Origin: Reticulitermes speratus
Lineage: Eukaryota; Arthropoda; Insecta; Blattodea; Rhinotermitidae
Assembly (NCBI GenBank): GCA_021186555.1
Contig: JAJKFL010000427.1
Location: forward strand, 24,105,238-24,169,237
DNA: 64,000 nt
Direction: 5' to 3'
Position 1 is the first letter of the stretch. Each line of letters opens with the position of its first letter. The position numbers and the translations under genes were made by a program. Under the pieces are notes generated by a model. It did no database searches. It had not been told where the DNA came from and saw only the letters and a program-made list of their open reading frames with translations. Shown here piece after piece: positions 11,100-20,837 of this stretch.

Positions 11100-11474
11100 A
11101 GCTATAATAACCTATAATCAAACCACTTATATGTATAGCATCAAGCAGTCATCTATTTTAAATGAACTATAACTTTTAAATTTACCGCGTTTCTTTCATA
11201 TTACTAAAGTTTAAATTTACCGCGCTTCCCTCATATTATTAAAATTTAAATATACCGCGCTTCCGTCATTTTATTAAAATTTAAATATACCGCGTAGCAT
11301 CCTTGTAAAATTCAAATTTCGCGCCATTGTGTTTATGTAAATTCAAATTTCGCACCATCTTGTTACGTCACTTCCGGTAAAGGTAATTAACCTTGTCACG
11401 TTACTTTGTTTACATCCGCCATCTTTGTTTACGTGTGACGTCACATCCGGCGGTATAGTACCACCAATACTACT
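11100..11474. repeat. Polinton right terminal region
   Basis: AT-rich sequence with four copies of a short unit like TTTAAATTTACCGCG (11180-11300) runs into CG-containing motifs TTACGTCACTTCCGG and TGACGTCACATCCGG, and ends AATACTACT at 11474. An inverted, diverged version of the same series lies at 48410-49030. Polinton inverted repeats usually start 5'-AG, and the minus strand here starts AGTAGTATT. The paired left copy is outside the window, so the terminal call is inferred. Confidence 0.6.
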
Positions 11475-11797
11475 CGCATGCGTCGATCACTTGTTGATTT
11501 GTGAAGTTCCCATGATGGTTTTCCAGTAATGAAATAATAGCTAAATTTGAAACTTGATACATTAGGCTTTTGAGTAATGTTGTTTTGTAACATGACTTCA
11601 TAATATTAGAGAAGTCAATACGACAAGAAAACCCTACATATGTTTCTTCCTAACCAAATTAATCAAAAGTCGTGCCAGTTCCGCTTATCATATATAAATT
11701 GTCCGTAGTATCTACTAAGTCCCAACAATAATTTCTCGTCCCTTACCGTCCGTGGGCTTTTTAAATAAGTCCTGATACTCCATTATAACTGGTTCCT

Positions 11798-12660
11798 TTA
11801 ATGAGCCTCCCTGTATGCCCTACAGTCTTTCTTAATGTGCCCCGTTTTATTACACCCATAACATACAATCGTTCTAACGTCCGGCCTATAATTTGTTTCT
11901 CCTCTCGGGTCTCCTTCCATTTTGAATGCGTTATACACCGTCGTCGCTATGTTAAGGGCTTGTTCAATGCTCTCCGGCATTCTGAATCTTAACTCCCACC
12001 CCACCGGTCTTAACATCCGTGAATTAAGGCCGACAGGGGTCCATATCGCCCGTCTTCTATTAATATAGTGCATTCGGCGGGAGTCGAACCCTTGCGAATA
12101 GTGTTTGCGGTAGTGTTTCTCAGACGGTCCAAGAATTGAGTCGGCGTCTGTGTTTTGTCCTGTCTTGCTTCATGCAATAACGTATATTAATACTGTAAAG
12201 GCAACCGGTCCAAAAATGTTTTGGTCAATAATTCCTTTAACCTGTCGTACGTCAGGTCTTGTTGTTCGGGCTGGTCAAGTCCCATTATAAACAATGCCGC
12301 TTTATCAGTCAATTTTGATATCGCGATAGCTACCAAGTCATGGCCTGTCCAGTTATTGATTCGTCCGTATTGTTCTGTTTGCTGAAAAAATTCTTGTATC
12401 GATTTTTTACTCGTCTTAGGTCCTCCGTATTCTCTTATACTGGCTACCAAAGACAACAGATAATCATTGTCCTGGTGAATTCTTAGGCCTGTGGTATTGT
12501 GTGATCTTTTAATGTGAACAGCCAAAATGCTCTTGATGAGTTGAAGAGTTTCAGCTAATCCGTTTTGAGCTGGTGGTTGTGTTATTGAAGTTAATGTAGC
12601 ACATGCGTCGATCACTTGTTGATCTGTGAAGTTCCCATAATGGTTCAGATAATGGATTGA
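11798..12660 (-). pseudogene. gag: Gag-like polyprotein fragment with CCHC zinc knuckle
   Basis: The N-terminal part (about 12660-12187) contains DQQVIDACATLTS and SKKSIQEFFQQTEQYGRINNW, as in capsid regions of Gypsy-type Gag. The C-terminal part (12073-11798) contains a retroviral zinc knuckle CYGCNKTGHIKKDC (C-x2-C-x4-H-x4-C) that binds RNA. The two parts are in different frames with breaks between 12074 and 12186, so the gene is dead. No protease or reverse transcriptase follows before the Polinton boundary at 11474, so the element was cut by that insertion or by deletion. A second copy of the gag start lies at about 11479-11520. Confidence 0.75.
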
Positions 12661-12859
12661 GATTGGTTGAGACGGGTAAGGTACAAGAAGATCGACCCTC
12701 TTCTGGAGCAGAGTTGGATCGATATGTATGACATGAACGCCTTCTCTTGAGTGATAGAACCAATTTATAAATCATAACTAGAAAGATACAAAGAACGATG
12801 AGCTGAATCATTGACACAAGAACTACCGAACCAACAACTATCATAAGATCACCTCTCAC
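12551..12859 (-). pseudogene. Membrane-anchor tail, probably of a retroviral env
   Basis: A 102-codon frame begins with a long hydrophobic helix (IVVGSVVLVSMIQLIVLCIF) followed by LSLKRRRS, a typical stop-transfer and cytoplasmic tail. It overlaps the start of gag in another frame. The env-like ectodomain frames at 14892-15990 lie on the same strand beyond a PIF/Harbinger insertion, so this is plausibly their missing anchor. That link is an inference from orientation and topology only. Confidence 0.45.
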
Positions 12860-13014
12860 ACCCGGTATTACACTGGCCGCACACTGGCAACTTTTATTCC
12901 CGGCGATTAAATAGTTTAGTCACCTGAAAGTTGCCGCACAGCTCTGCCAAACGCCCACTGGCTACCAAATGGTTGCTTTTCACTCAGTTTTGAAATGGAT
13001 TTCGTAGACACTGC

Positions 13015-13285
13015 TTGCGTTTGTGCCCTGGTTTTAAGAAAACGGAAAAAAAGCACAGAAAACTTTGGGTCCATCCGTTGATAAGTAAAAGACTTCAAGA
13101 TGGACAATTTTATAAATTGTTTGACAGTTTGAAAAAACATCCAAACAAATTTATTAATTATTTCCGCATGATAGTGGAAAGTTTTGATAAACTTTTGGTG
13201 TTGGTAGGACCTCGTATTTCATACCAGGATACAAAATTACTAATGGCTGTACCACCACAGGAAAGATTGGCAGTAACTTTAAGGT
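13015..13285 (+). CDS. PIF/Harbinger transposase, first exon
   Basis: This frame encodes KHRKLWVHPLISKRLQDG, FYKLFDSLKKHPNKFINYFR and VPPQERLAVTLR, the N-terminal region of insect PIF transposases (ALP1-like). It ends at a splice donor AG/GTAGGT at 13285-13286. The second exon at about 14215 starts with the continuation YLATGNSFASLHYEYLLG. The true start codon is not certain, because the frame is open upstream without a clear ATG. The intron of about 930 bases contains the antisense MADF-BESS gene. Confidence 0.75.
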
Positions 13286-13374
13286 AGGTAAAAAAATTTT
13301 AAAAACTTTACATAGTTTATTGAAAGAAGTATATGTATAAAAAACAAAAACACAAGTAAAAATTCAAAGTAAAG

Positions 13375-14157
13375 TCAAAATAGACGAAGGTTCCGACTCG
13401 TTATCATCCTCTGGTTGCAAAGAATTACTTGCATGAACCTGTAGTTCCCCTGGGGCAAAAGTTGAAAAGAACTGTGCCTCGGAATGTCTCGAGTAGCTGA
13501 CTTGCAATGAGTTATCCCAACCTCCTTGTTGGTAGGGGACATAGCTGATTGCAAGGAACTACTTGCATCATCTTCATATAATCCTCGTGCGCCAGTTGAA
13601 AGAATGTGTGCCCCAGGCCGTCTGGCAGTATCGCGATGCAATGGGTTTACGTTATTCGGAGTTTGTTTTTGGAAACTCCCCGACATACGCACAAGTCTCA
13701 TTACACTCATGATCTCCGTCCGCGCAATGAATTTTTGATCTTCACTAAATTTTTTGAACGAAGGGAGCAGGGATAGAAGAAAATATTTATCTTCATCAAT
13801 CTCCTTATCTTCATCTTTTTTCCCCTCAAAATCTGTAGCAGAGATTCTTCGTATGTCTTTTGAGGAGTCTTCTTCCGGTAATTTGATTTTTCAATGGGCT
13901 TAGCACAAGTATCGACATGCCTATTTTCCGATTCTTCCACTTCAGTTTCCATATTATCTTCCACTTTGTCATTGCTCTTCTCGAGACTGTTCGAAGTTAT
14001 TCTGCTTTCGACAGAATCGCGTAGAATTAACAGCTGCTCAAAATATATATACTTGCGCCTCTTTGTAGCTCCTGAACCAGACGCGACATTCTTCTGAGCA
14101 TCATACTCTCTTTTGAAACACGTCCTTAGGTTCTTCCATTTCTTTTGTAACTCATTA
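13375..14157 (-). pseudogene. MADF-BESS partner protein of PIF/Harbinger
   Basis: The minus strand from a splice acceptor (TTTTTCAG at 14158-14165) encodes ELQKKWKNLRTCFKREYDAQ and RRKYIYFEQLLIL, the second half of a MADF (Myb/SANT-like) DNA-binding domain. An acidic linker follows, then a BESS motif at about 13800-13715 (DKYFLLSLLPSFKKF). One frameshift lies near 13830-13850. In PIF elements this protein binds the ends or carries the transposase to the nucleus. The gene lies entirely within the transposase intron on the opposite strand. Its first exon is missing, probably lost with the truncated right end. Confidence 0.75.
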
Positions 14158-14214
14158 CCTGAAAAATATAAAAAACAGGATGTACTTCCTGAGTTGTTTT
14201 AATTTAACTGTTTA

Positions 14215-14953
14215 CATGTATTTAGCAACGGGCAACAGCTTTGCATCACTGCATTATGAATATTTACTTGGAGATGCAACAATAAGGAAAATTGTCAGAG
14301 ATACATGTGACGCACTTTGGGAATGTTTGCTGCCACTTTACATGCCAGGACTGGATCGTGATTCTTGGTTGAAAATTTCCCACGAATTTAATGAGAGAAC
14401 ACAGTTTCCGAATTGCATCGGGGCAATAGATGGGAAACACATTAGAATACAAAAGCCTAATAAAAGTGGTTCAGAATTTTTTAACTACAAATCTTTCTTT
14501 TCCACTGTGCTTTTAGCCATATCAGATTCCAATTACAATTTCATTTATGTTGAAGTTGGAGCTTACGGTTCGTCAAGTGATACTAACATTTTTAAACAGT
14601 CGGCATTTTCACGTTTGCTTAAGAAAAATGAATTAAATATTCCGGAAGAAAAACTTCTTCCTAATGATGAAAATGGAACGGCAATGTCATTCGTACTTGT
14701 GGGGGATGAGGCATTTGTTCTCTCAAAATTTGTTTTGCGGCCATATCCCAGCAGAAATCTTTCAGTAAAACAACGCATGTTTAATTACAGACTATCGAGA
14801 GCACGCAGAATGATAGAAGGTACATTTGGAATTTTAGGTAACAAGGGGCGAATACTCCACAGGCCGCTCGATATCACAGTTAAGCTTACATGTTTGATTG
14901 ATAATCTCAATGGATTCCATATTCATGATCTTGTTGAGACACATCCGCTTTGA
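14215..14953 (+). pseudogene. PIF/Harbinger transposase, DDE nuclease exon
   Basis: The exon encodes the DDE_Tnp_4 catalytic domain: first Asp in NCIGAIDGKHIRI, second Asp in VLVGDEAFVLSK, and Glu in RARRMIEGTFGIL, all present. It cuts and joins DNA with a three-base target, working with a MADF/Myb protein. The frame runs to TGA 14951-14953, but the last twenty or so residues match the opposite-strand env gene and not the usual transposase end, so the C-terminus is truncated. A clean splice acceptor in phase with exon 1 is not obvious; TTTAG at 14218 is the nearest. Confidence 0.82.
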
Positions 14954-15990
14954 TGATTTCGGACTCATTTGAAACTGGAATAAACAGTGGCCTGATCCAG
15001 TTTGAGAGCATAGTTCCTGGCCAGTAGCTGCTATTATTTCATCATATCTGTTGAGAATTACACGATTTTGTTTGCGTAGATCATAATGGCACAATTGGTT
15101 TCCATGGATGAATGGTAACTGGGTTAGTAAAATGTGCTTATCAATTATGTCAATTCGTCTAACTGGTATTGAAATACTCAACAGGTATTCGTCTCTGAGT
15201 TCAAGGCAATGGAGTATCGGGAGATCAATCATTGTTTGATGATAAAGATATCCAGGTACAATTTATAAGTTGATCTTTCTTAATTGTTGTTTAAAATCTT
15301 CAAGATGAATCTGGTACTCTGGTAATCCCAGTAACAGTTGAGGAATTGCATGACTGTGGTATGATTCAAGGAGTTCATTCATAAAAACTGTCATTTTCAA
15401 GTTCAAGATTAAATGGGATATCTGCTCAAACCCTCTGATTGTTAAGTATCTGGTCAAATCCGTAGATTGCTCAAGTGATATAAAATTATCTTGAATCTTG
15501 CCGATTTGATCATTAATGAAAGTCTCCAAAGATCTTAACGTTTTTGTCTCAGACAACATTTGTTGATTTATAATATTGATTGATGATTTGAAATAATCTA
15601 GGTAGGTGTCCACGGTGTCAAGCCTTTGATTGATCCCTTCGAAATCAAAAGAATGAGCATATCCAAAGAGTCCTGATGTAATCCAACCAGCGTATGCTAA
15701 GGGGTTAAATCTTTCCCAATTCGTTGATCTCTTCTCACGACTTATATAGTTGAGGCATGTTGGAGTAATCAGCTTGTGTAGGTTTGAAAATAAGTTTTCC
15801 AATTCTTTTGTGATCTGGAGATTCTGGTATTTCAAGTCCAAAGTCTTTGTCCATTTGAAGCAGGAAAATTGAAGTTTTTAAAGATTGAAATTGAGGATAG
15901 CATATGATTCAAATACTGAATCAGTGGACAATTCTTTGATGGTATATCCAGGGGTAATATAAATATCCTCACCTTTCCCATCGTACAATA
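14892..15990 (-). pseudogene. env: Env-like fusion glycoprotein (baculovirus F/errantivirus type)
   Basis: Minus-strand frames encode a short N-terminal part (about 15970-15880) with a stop at its end, then 15841-15263 with a furin-like site SREKRST followed by GWITSGLFGYAHSFDFEGI and a long heptad helix. Next comes 15232-14892 with DEYLLSISIPVRRIDII and paired cysteines. This order of cleavage site, fusion-peptide-like segment, coiled coil and Cys-rich stem is that of F-like Env proteins of insect errantiviruses. Stops and frame changes at about 15875, 15262-15233 and elsewhere make it a pseudogene. The membrane anchor may be at 12551-12859, split off by the Harbinger insertion. Confidence 0.65.
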
Positions 15991-16637
15991 ATAACCAACA
16001 AAGGCAAAAAGATCAGATATTCTTGATACGCACAGCCTGCTCGTATACTACCTTCGCAATACATACGATTGCGTACGAATGCAACTGGTTCTGTGGACTT
16101 TTCAATGTAAAGACATTGAGCAAGTGAACCGCTTTGATGTTCATGTAGCGAGGCTCCGCATTTATATTTATCCGATGAGATTCTCATTCGGTCAGCTACT
16201 GCCTCAAATAGACCATTGTTTAATGCAAATCTTACTAAATGGTCGGCTACTCCATCATCTTCGAGACCACAATTTTCAATGATTTGCCTTTGTTCTGTTG
16301 TGAGTCTCGTAGCTGGTCCACAACCTAGGAGATAGGCTGTAGGAAGAGGTCTGACTACCTCAGGAGCGACTATCTCTGCTTCTTCAGGTGGAAGAGCTTC
16401 ATCATCATCTTCCTCCTCATACTCTTCATTAGCAGGTTCAACTCCTGGTTCAGGACGTAATTCCTCAGGTAAATCCCAAGTCCTTGGTTGTTGTCCATTT
16501 GTATACATAAGATCAGATACAAGGCAAAAAGGTTTAAGGAATTTGAACATGATCTCTGGAGTTCTGTTTATCTTGGTGAGCTTTTGGTTTTGTTTTAGCT
16601 CGATAACATCCACTTGTCTCCATCTTTGCTCCAACAC
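15969..16637 (-). CDS. Unassigned 222-residue ORF upstream of env
   Basis: This intact frame has a proline/glutamate-rich acidic middle (EEYEEEDDDEALPPEEAE), then a folded-looking part with LTTEQRQIIENCGLEDDG and several cysteines (KYKCGASLHEHQSG, MYCEGSIRAGCAYQ). It ends in a hydrophobic run EYLIFLPLLVIIV that could act as a signal or anchor for the adjoining env. It sits immediately 5' of env on the same strand. I do not recognise the family. It could be a retroelement accessory protein or a spliced env leader. Confidence 0.45.
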   Translation of the reverse strand: MLEQRWRQVDVIELKQNQKLTKINRTPEIMFKFLKPFCLVSDLMYTNGQQPRTWDLPEELRPEPGVEPANEEYEEEDDDEALPPEEAEIVAPEVVRPLPTAYLLGCGPATRLTTEQRQIIENCGLEDDGVADHLVRFALNNGLFEAVADRMRISSDKYKCGASLHEHQSGSLAQCLYIEKSTEPVAFVRNRMYCEGSIRAGCAYQEYLIFLPLLVIIVRWER

Positions 16638-16639
16638 AA

Positions 16640-17236
16640 CGTAAGTAATGTGAAATACAATGTAAGTTGCTTATACACCAGAGCCGATAGACGTTTGACT
16701 TCTTTACTGCTGCGCAGATACCAACACACCAGGCAGAGTGCCAACCAACCAAAGTGCGCGCAAGTCGACGTCCCTTGGTCTGTTTAGCCATTCATGCGTT
16801 TTACCGCATTGCTGGACTCAATAACAGACCCTTTATTCTATACTGAGGATTTTGCTTACGCTAACGATTTATGGTCTCGATTAGGTCGGGACCTGGCACC
16901 TAAGAGCGTATAGTATTCTAAGTGGGGGGTATACTTTGGTTTTTGGACAGACAGATGCAGTGGTGTAGCTAATTTGTGGCGCCAGGGGCGAGTAATCACA
17001 ATGTCCAACCCTTTTGATGAAGTCCGCCTCGTTCCGAAGTCTGCATCCCAGCTAGCAGGTTTCTGTTGTACTTCCTAGACTTCTGAAAACCAACCGACGA
17101 ATGATATCGTCCGAATACACGGCGGACCTACCACTTGCGTCGCTTGCCTACGCGTATTAATACACCACAACACGCCGTATCATTCGCTTTCACCGACACT
17201 GCATATAAACCTTCCATAATCAAACCACATCACTCA

Positions 17237-17270
<34 letters not shown>

Positions 17271-17840
17271 CGTCTTTCCTTCATTAAAATAACATTTAAA
17301 ATCAGGAAACCTTAAAATTTTAACAGACGCACCGTATTTATGGCCCACACACAAATTTCACTTATACTCCTACTGCCCACTCGTCGCCATCAATCACGAG
17401 AACGTTGGATGGCTCCCTGGGATTTGAACCCAGAGTGGCATTTTCACAATTAATTTCGCGCGGCATCTAAAACCTACATACGAGTAATTTAGCCCTACCG
17501 GGGGGGAGGGGGGGTGCGGGCTTTGCCCCGACTTTGTTATATTCTGGCATTCACCTTACAACCGGAAAATCACGGAAAACCTCAGTCATGGTATTCGAAA
17601 GGCGCCTAGTTTTAGGTGCTAGGCACGATTCGGTGTCGGTTTAGCCACTATTGGGCCTCGACACATCTACAGACCTGTCCCTGTAACTTGCGCTAGGCGA
17701 CTTGGGTCAGCCCTCGGTCAGCGTAAATATCTGCCGAGTGGGGTAGAGTGCTAGCAAGCGAGCGTTTACGTACACAAAGCTGAGCAAGCCAGTAAACACG
17801 TAACCGTGTGTTGCAGATCGACCAACCAACCAAAGTGCTA
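16640..17840. repeat. Interspersed repeats without genes
   Basis: Two repeat families cover this stretch. The first (16660-16915, with CCAACCAACCAAAGTGC and AAGTCGACGTCCCTTGG) recurs at 47180-47470 and 51520-51790. The second (17405-17840) recurs at 47497-47830. On the minus strand the second contains a perfect T-arm-like hairpin, CTGGGTTCAAATCCCAG, so it may be a tRNA-derived SINE, and it holds a G-rich run at 17503-17520. No gene is supported. Confidence 0.6.
17239..17269. repeat. (TA)n microsatellite
   Basis: An uninterrupted alternating TA run of about 30 bases. Confidence 0.9.
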
Positions 17841-18547
17841 GGGGCGTAGACTTGCACTCCACCCTTAGTGACGTAATATGTAGGGAAGGTGGAGGAAATT
17901 CGAGTGATGCCGCTGTGGGGGGAAAGAATGCGACAGTCTCGATATTACGTGTCAGGAACTGACTATATGAAATGTAATACGTGGGGAATGTGCATCAAAT
18001 TCTTGAGTGATGACGGATAGATGGAGAAACGTGTGATACGATGAAGAAAGTTTGATATTAGGACAGAGTGCTTGTATAAAACTATAATTGCTGGTGAAGG
18101 AAAGGCAATATCTCTCTCTCTTTTTTTTCTCTTCTCCAAAAAGCTTCATTTCACAGCACTGAGTTACAATTTTCAGTTGTTCATTGAGTGACTTGTTACA
18201 GCGTGCGTTTTAAACAAATGACACTGCAATAACACATGGCGATACATTTAAATTCTTTATTATAGCATTCTGTAAAAATGGTATACATAATATATATATA
18301 TATATGTTAATTAAATTATGTACGATATTGTAAATGAAAAGAGAAGAAGTCCGCGGTAATGCCGCACTAACAATTACATTTGATGTCTCTTAACATTTTC
18401 ATGAAGGAAAGACACAGGACTTATTCATTGCATGTATTGATTATGTAAATGATCTCAATAAATTGCAACAGTTCAAAGTAAATATTCAAAAATCCCACCA
18501 TCGACTTCAATGCACTTTTCAACTCTCTTGGCAATACTACGTGTAGC
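17841..18547. other. Non-coding stretch, no gene seen
   Basis: AT-rich sequence with a short TA run near 18290-18305 and a pyrimidine tract near 18110-18130. Short frames here show no family motif. The last part probably belongs to the 3' flank of the adjacent Tc1-like element. Confidence 0.5.
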
Positions 18548-19260
18548 TCAACTGAGGTCGTCTTGGCGTTCTATCTTTATGAGGGCAGCACTAGTCATAA
18601 TGCGAGCGACCAATTCGTCTCTTGTGTTTACTTTTTCTTTGTAGACTTCGCTTTTCATCCATACCCACAGACAAAAATGTAAAGGAGTAAGGTCTGGGGA
18701 CCTTGGTGGCCACTGAACGTGACCACCGCGGCCGATCCATCTTTCGGGGAATGTTAGATTCAGATGATGTGTCATCAGACGGCAATAATGTGCAGGGGCT
18801 CCACCATGCGCATCCTTCTAGCCAAAGGAGCCTCCTCCAACAATAGTGGAAGCTCGTTTTGCAGAAAGTCTACATACGCGCGCCCTGTAAGACGATTCGG
18901 TAACACAGCAGGCCCAATCAACTGATTGTCGATCACACCGCACCACACATTTACAGAGAAGCGATATTGACTATTTCTGTCCACAATGGCATGTGGATTT
19001 TTGTCGGACCACCGATGTGAGTTATGGGTGTTGTTTATACCGTCACGAGTGAAACTAGCTTCATCGGTGAACAGTGTGAATGGAATTAATCGGCGATTAG
19101 CAATTACCCACCGACACAAATCCAATCGTCTAGCTTCATCTCCTTCTTCAAGGCGTTGCACCATCTGTTGGTGAAAAGGATACAAGCCCTTGTTTTGATT
19201 GATTAGGTATCCCGCCTGCGCACGATTCTCCCATGATGTCTGTGGTGTTTTCTTCTTTGC
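18548..19260 (-). pseudogene. Tc1/mariner-like transposase, inactive
   Basis: The minus-strand frame (about 19260-18775, then shifted to 18548) matches arthropod Tc1/mariner-type transposases. The first catalytic Asp is in TLFTDEASFTRDG. The second motif reads HGGAPAHY where Asp is expected. The third region, PPRSPDLTPLHFCLW, has His at the expected acidic position. A frameshift lies near 18785-18800. The N-terminal DNA-binding domain is mostly missing. Related fragments lie at 23160-23880, 38660-39380 and 49223-49535. Two of three catalytic residues are lost, so it is dead. Confidence 0.8.
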
Positions 19261-19559
19261 CCCGTTCTGAGATGAAACTGTTCCATATCTTGCGTGGATA
19301 TATATTACAGATATATCTTACGTATGATATATATTAGTTAAAAATAGAGTAACATGCATTTAGGCTATTACTAAAGTTTTAACATATTACTGACGAGTTT
19401 ATGCAAAAGTACGTAATACTACATAGGCGTGTTTACACGTAACACGAATATACGGTTACGATATATTTGAAAGATAATGTGATAGTTATGTTAGTTAAAC
19501 ACCAGAAGGCTTTAAAGACTTGTCTCTGACGTAAAATGAATTATGTTGTAAATTTATAA

Positions 19560-20030
19560 CTAAAATAATAAATACTTTGTAACATTTTTAATTACGAACG
19601 ACATGAAAAGGATGGTTAGAGGTGGTAAGGTATAGGAATTTAGAACAAAATACCGTATATTAAATTTCAATGATGGGAAGAGGTAGTATAAAAATGAAAT
19701 GAAGAACATAGTTTTCAAGAAACTTACATGTTGATCAATCTTTACAATATACAATTTACAATTATAATTACAATTTACAAGTCCCGCAAATGCCATTAGT
19801 GTGCGGACATCCCATACGTGTTTGGACATGAACACAAAACTAGTGTACTCGACGTCTTCGGATAGCGTCGGTACAACATTGTGCGGTAGAAATCGTAACG
19901 ATCCTGAGATTATGGCCATCCGAAGACGGCGATAAAATTTTTTTTTGAGGTTCGTGTGGTGATAAGGTTTCTTTCCTCTTCAATTTAGTTATTACACGTT
20001 GTTTCTGGTGAATTGTACGGGATTGAAAAG
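19560..20030 (-). other. Remnant of an unrecognised coding repeat
   Basis: On the minus strand, 19925-19840 reads RRLRMAIISGSLRFLPHNVV. A homologous segment at 52545-52460 reads RRLRMAMISGSSRFLPYNVV. The two differ mainly at third codon positions, which suggests they diverged as coding sequence. I cannot assign the family. The flanks are AT-rich with no other supported gene. The segment 19936-20026 is repeated directly at 20622-20713. Confidence 0.4.
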
Positions 20031-20620
20031 GGCCGTTTTGGCCATAAAAATGGACGGTTTGGCCTGAAAGGGCTGATGTTGCAATACAAACGGCCGGCGT
20101 GGTCATAAGAATTGCCGGTGCCTGTTGTCGCGCTGGTGGTGGTCTTCGGTCTGTGTTCTGTCTGTCTGTGTCGAGGCCGTTGTTCCTGTTGACAAACCCT
20201 AAATATTCTAATTAGAATGCACTATCCATGAGAGGTAGTAAGAAATTGTAGTGAAAGTGCTGAGAAACACATGCAACTTTTCTTGATAGAAGAGTGCTCT
20301 ACCTAGACTTAGATTAATTTTATATTACTGTGCGATGTATGTCTAGGTTTAAGTCAGTCATGCACTCTGATTCAGACACGTCACGCTGGCTGTCTGTCTG
20401 CTTGGCTTGACAGTTCTGTAATGATGATGATGTGATGATGCCCATAATCTGATGAAACATGTAAGTAAACTTTCCTCTCATGCCAGTAACTTACATATTC
20501 ACATACTAGCCTTCCAAGCTCTTCAGTGAGTTTTCCAGTAGACGGATCCTGTCTTCTGCCTCTTTAACCCTTTAACGCCGGATTTAAATGCCCCCGCGCA
20601 ACAGCGCCATGCCAAGGTTT
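20031..20620 (-). repeat. Third paralogue (W) of the exon/intron block
   Basis: This block matches 25260-25580 joined directly to 26350-26460 (and the Y counterparts), without the RLE retrotransposon that separates them there. It begins with the ATGGCCATAAAAATGG minisatellite and ends with a degraded coiled-coil exon at 20495-20575. It is flanked by a direct repeat of about 90 bases (19936-20026 and 20622-20713), so it appears to have been inserted into another repeat. Confidence 0.6.
20495..20575 (-). pseudogene. Coiled-coil exon, degraded (W copy)
   Basis: The minus strand reads KEAEDRIRLLENSLKSLEG and then an in-frame TAG before a good donor (AT/GTAAGTTA at 20494). The upstream acceptor is lost. 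It is a member of the 95-base exon family described for 36043-36137. Confidence 0.55.
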
Positions 20621-20837
20621 TTAAATTTTTTTTGAGGTTCGTGTGGTGATAAGGTTTCTTTCCTCTTCAATTTAGTTATTACACGCTGTTTCTGGTGAAT
20701 TCTACGGAGATTGAAGAGGAGCAGCGGTGAGAAACTTTCTTTTTGAATCGTGAGGCCTAACGGAGTTCCATATCTGTCTAGATTGTAGTAAGGAAACTAC
20801 GTATTTCAAAATCGCCCGTTATTCTGCCCCACCCTGT

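Larger units (their letters stand above)
1..11474 (-). mobile_element. Maverick/Polinton element, right part (copy 1)
   Basis: A block of genes, all on the minus strand, holds protease, major capsid protein, penton, retrovirus-like integrase, packaging ATPase and protein-primed PolB. This combination is known only from Polintons and the related adintoviruses. The left end lies outside the window. The right end is placed at 11474 because the plus strand there ends in AATACTACT. That ending is shared with the two other Polinton-linked regions, at 23024 and 38533, and the sequence beyond it is retroelement gag. Most genes carry stops or frameshifts, so the element is decayed. The terminus is an inference, since the matching left inverted repeat is not visible. 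Confidence 0.9.
12870..14892 (+). mobile_element. PIF/Harbinger DNA transposon, 3' truncated
   Basis: Between two parts of an env-like gene lies a block holding a PIF-type transposase (plus strand) and a MADF-BESS protein (minus strand), the two-gene set of PIF/Harbinger elements. A candidate left end near 12870 reads CTGGCCGCACACTGGCAAC. No matching right inverted repeat is visible, and env-like sequence resumes at about 14892 in the middle of the transposase C-terminus, so the right end is deleted. Boundaries are approximate. Confidence 0.75.

Noticed and set aside
12916-13140. 74-codon minus-strand frame
   Set aside because: It is antisense to the first exon of the PIF transposase.
17503-17520. 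G-rich run as a possible quadruplex (also 47590-47603)
   Set aside because: Both runs are in the same repeat family and could be simple replication slippage; no further support.
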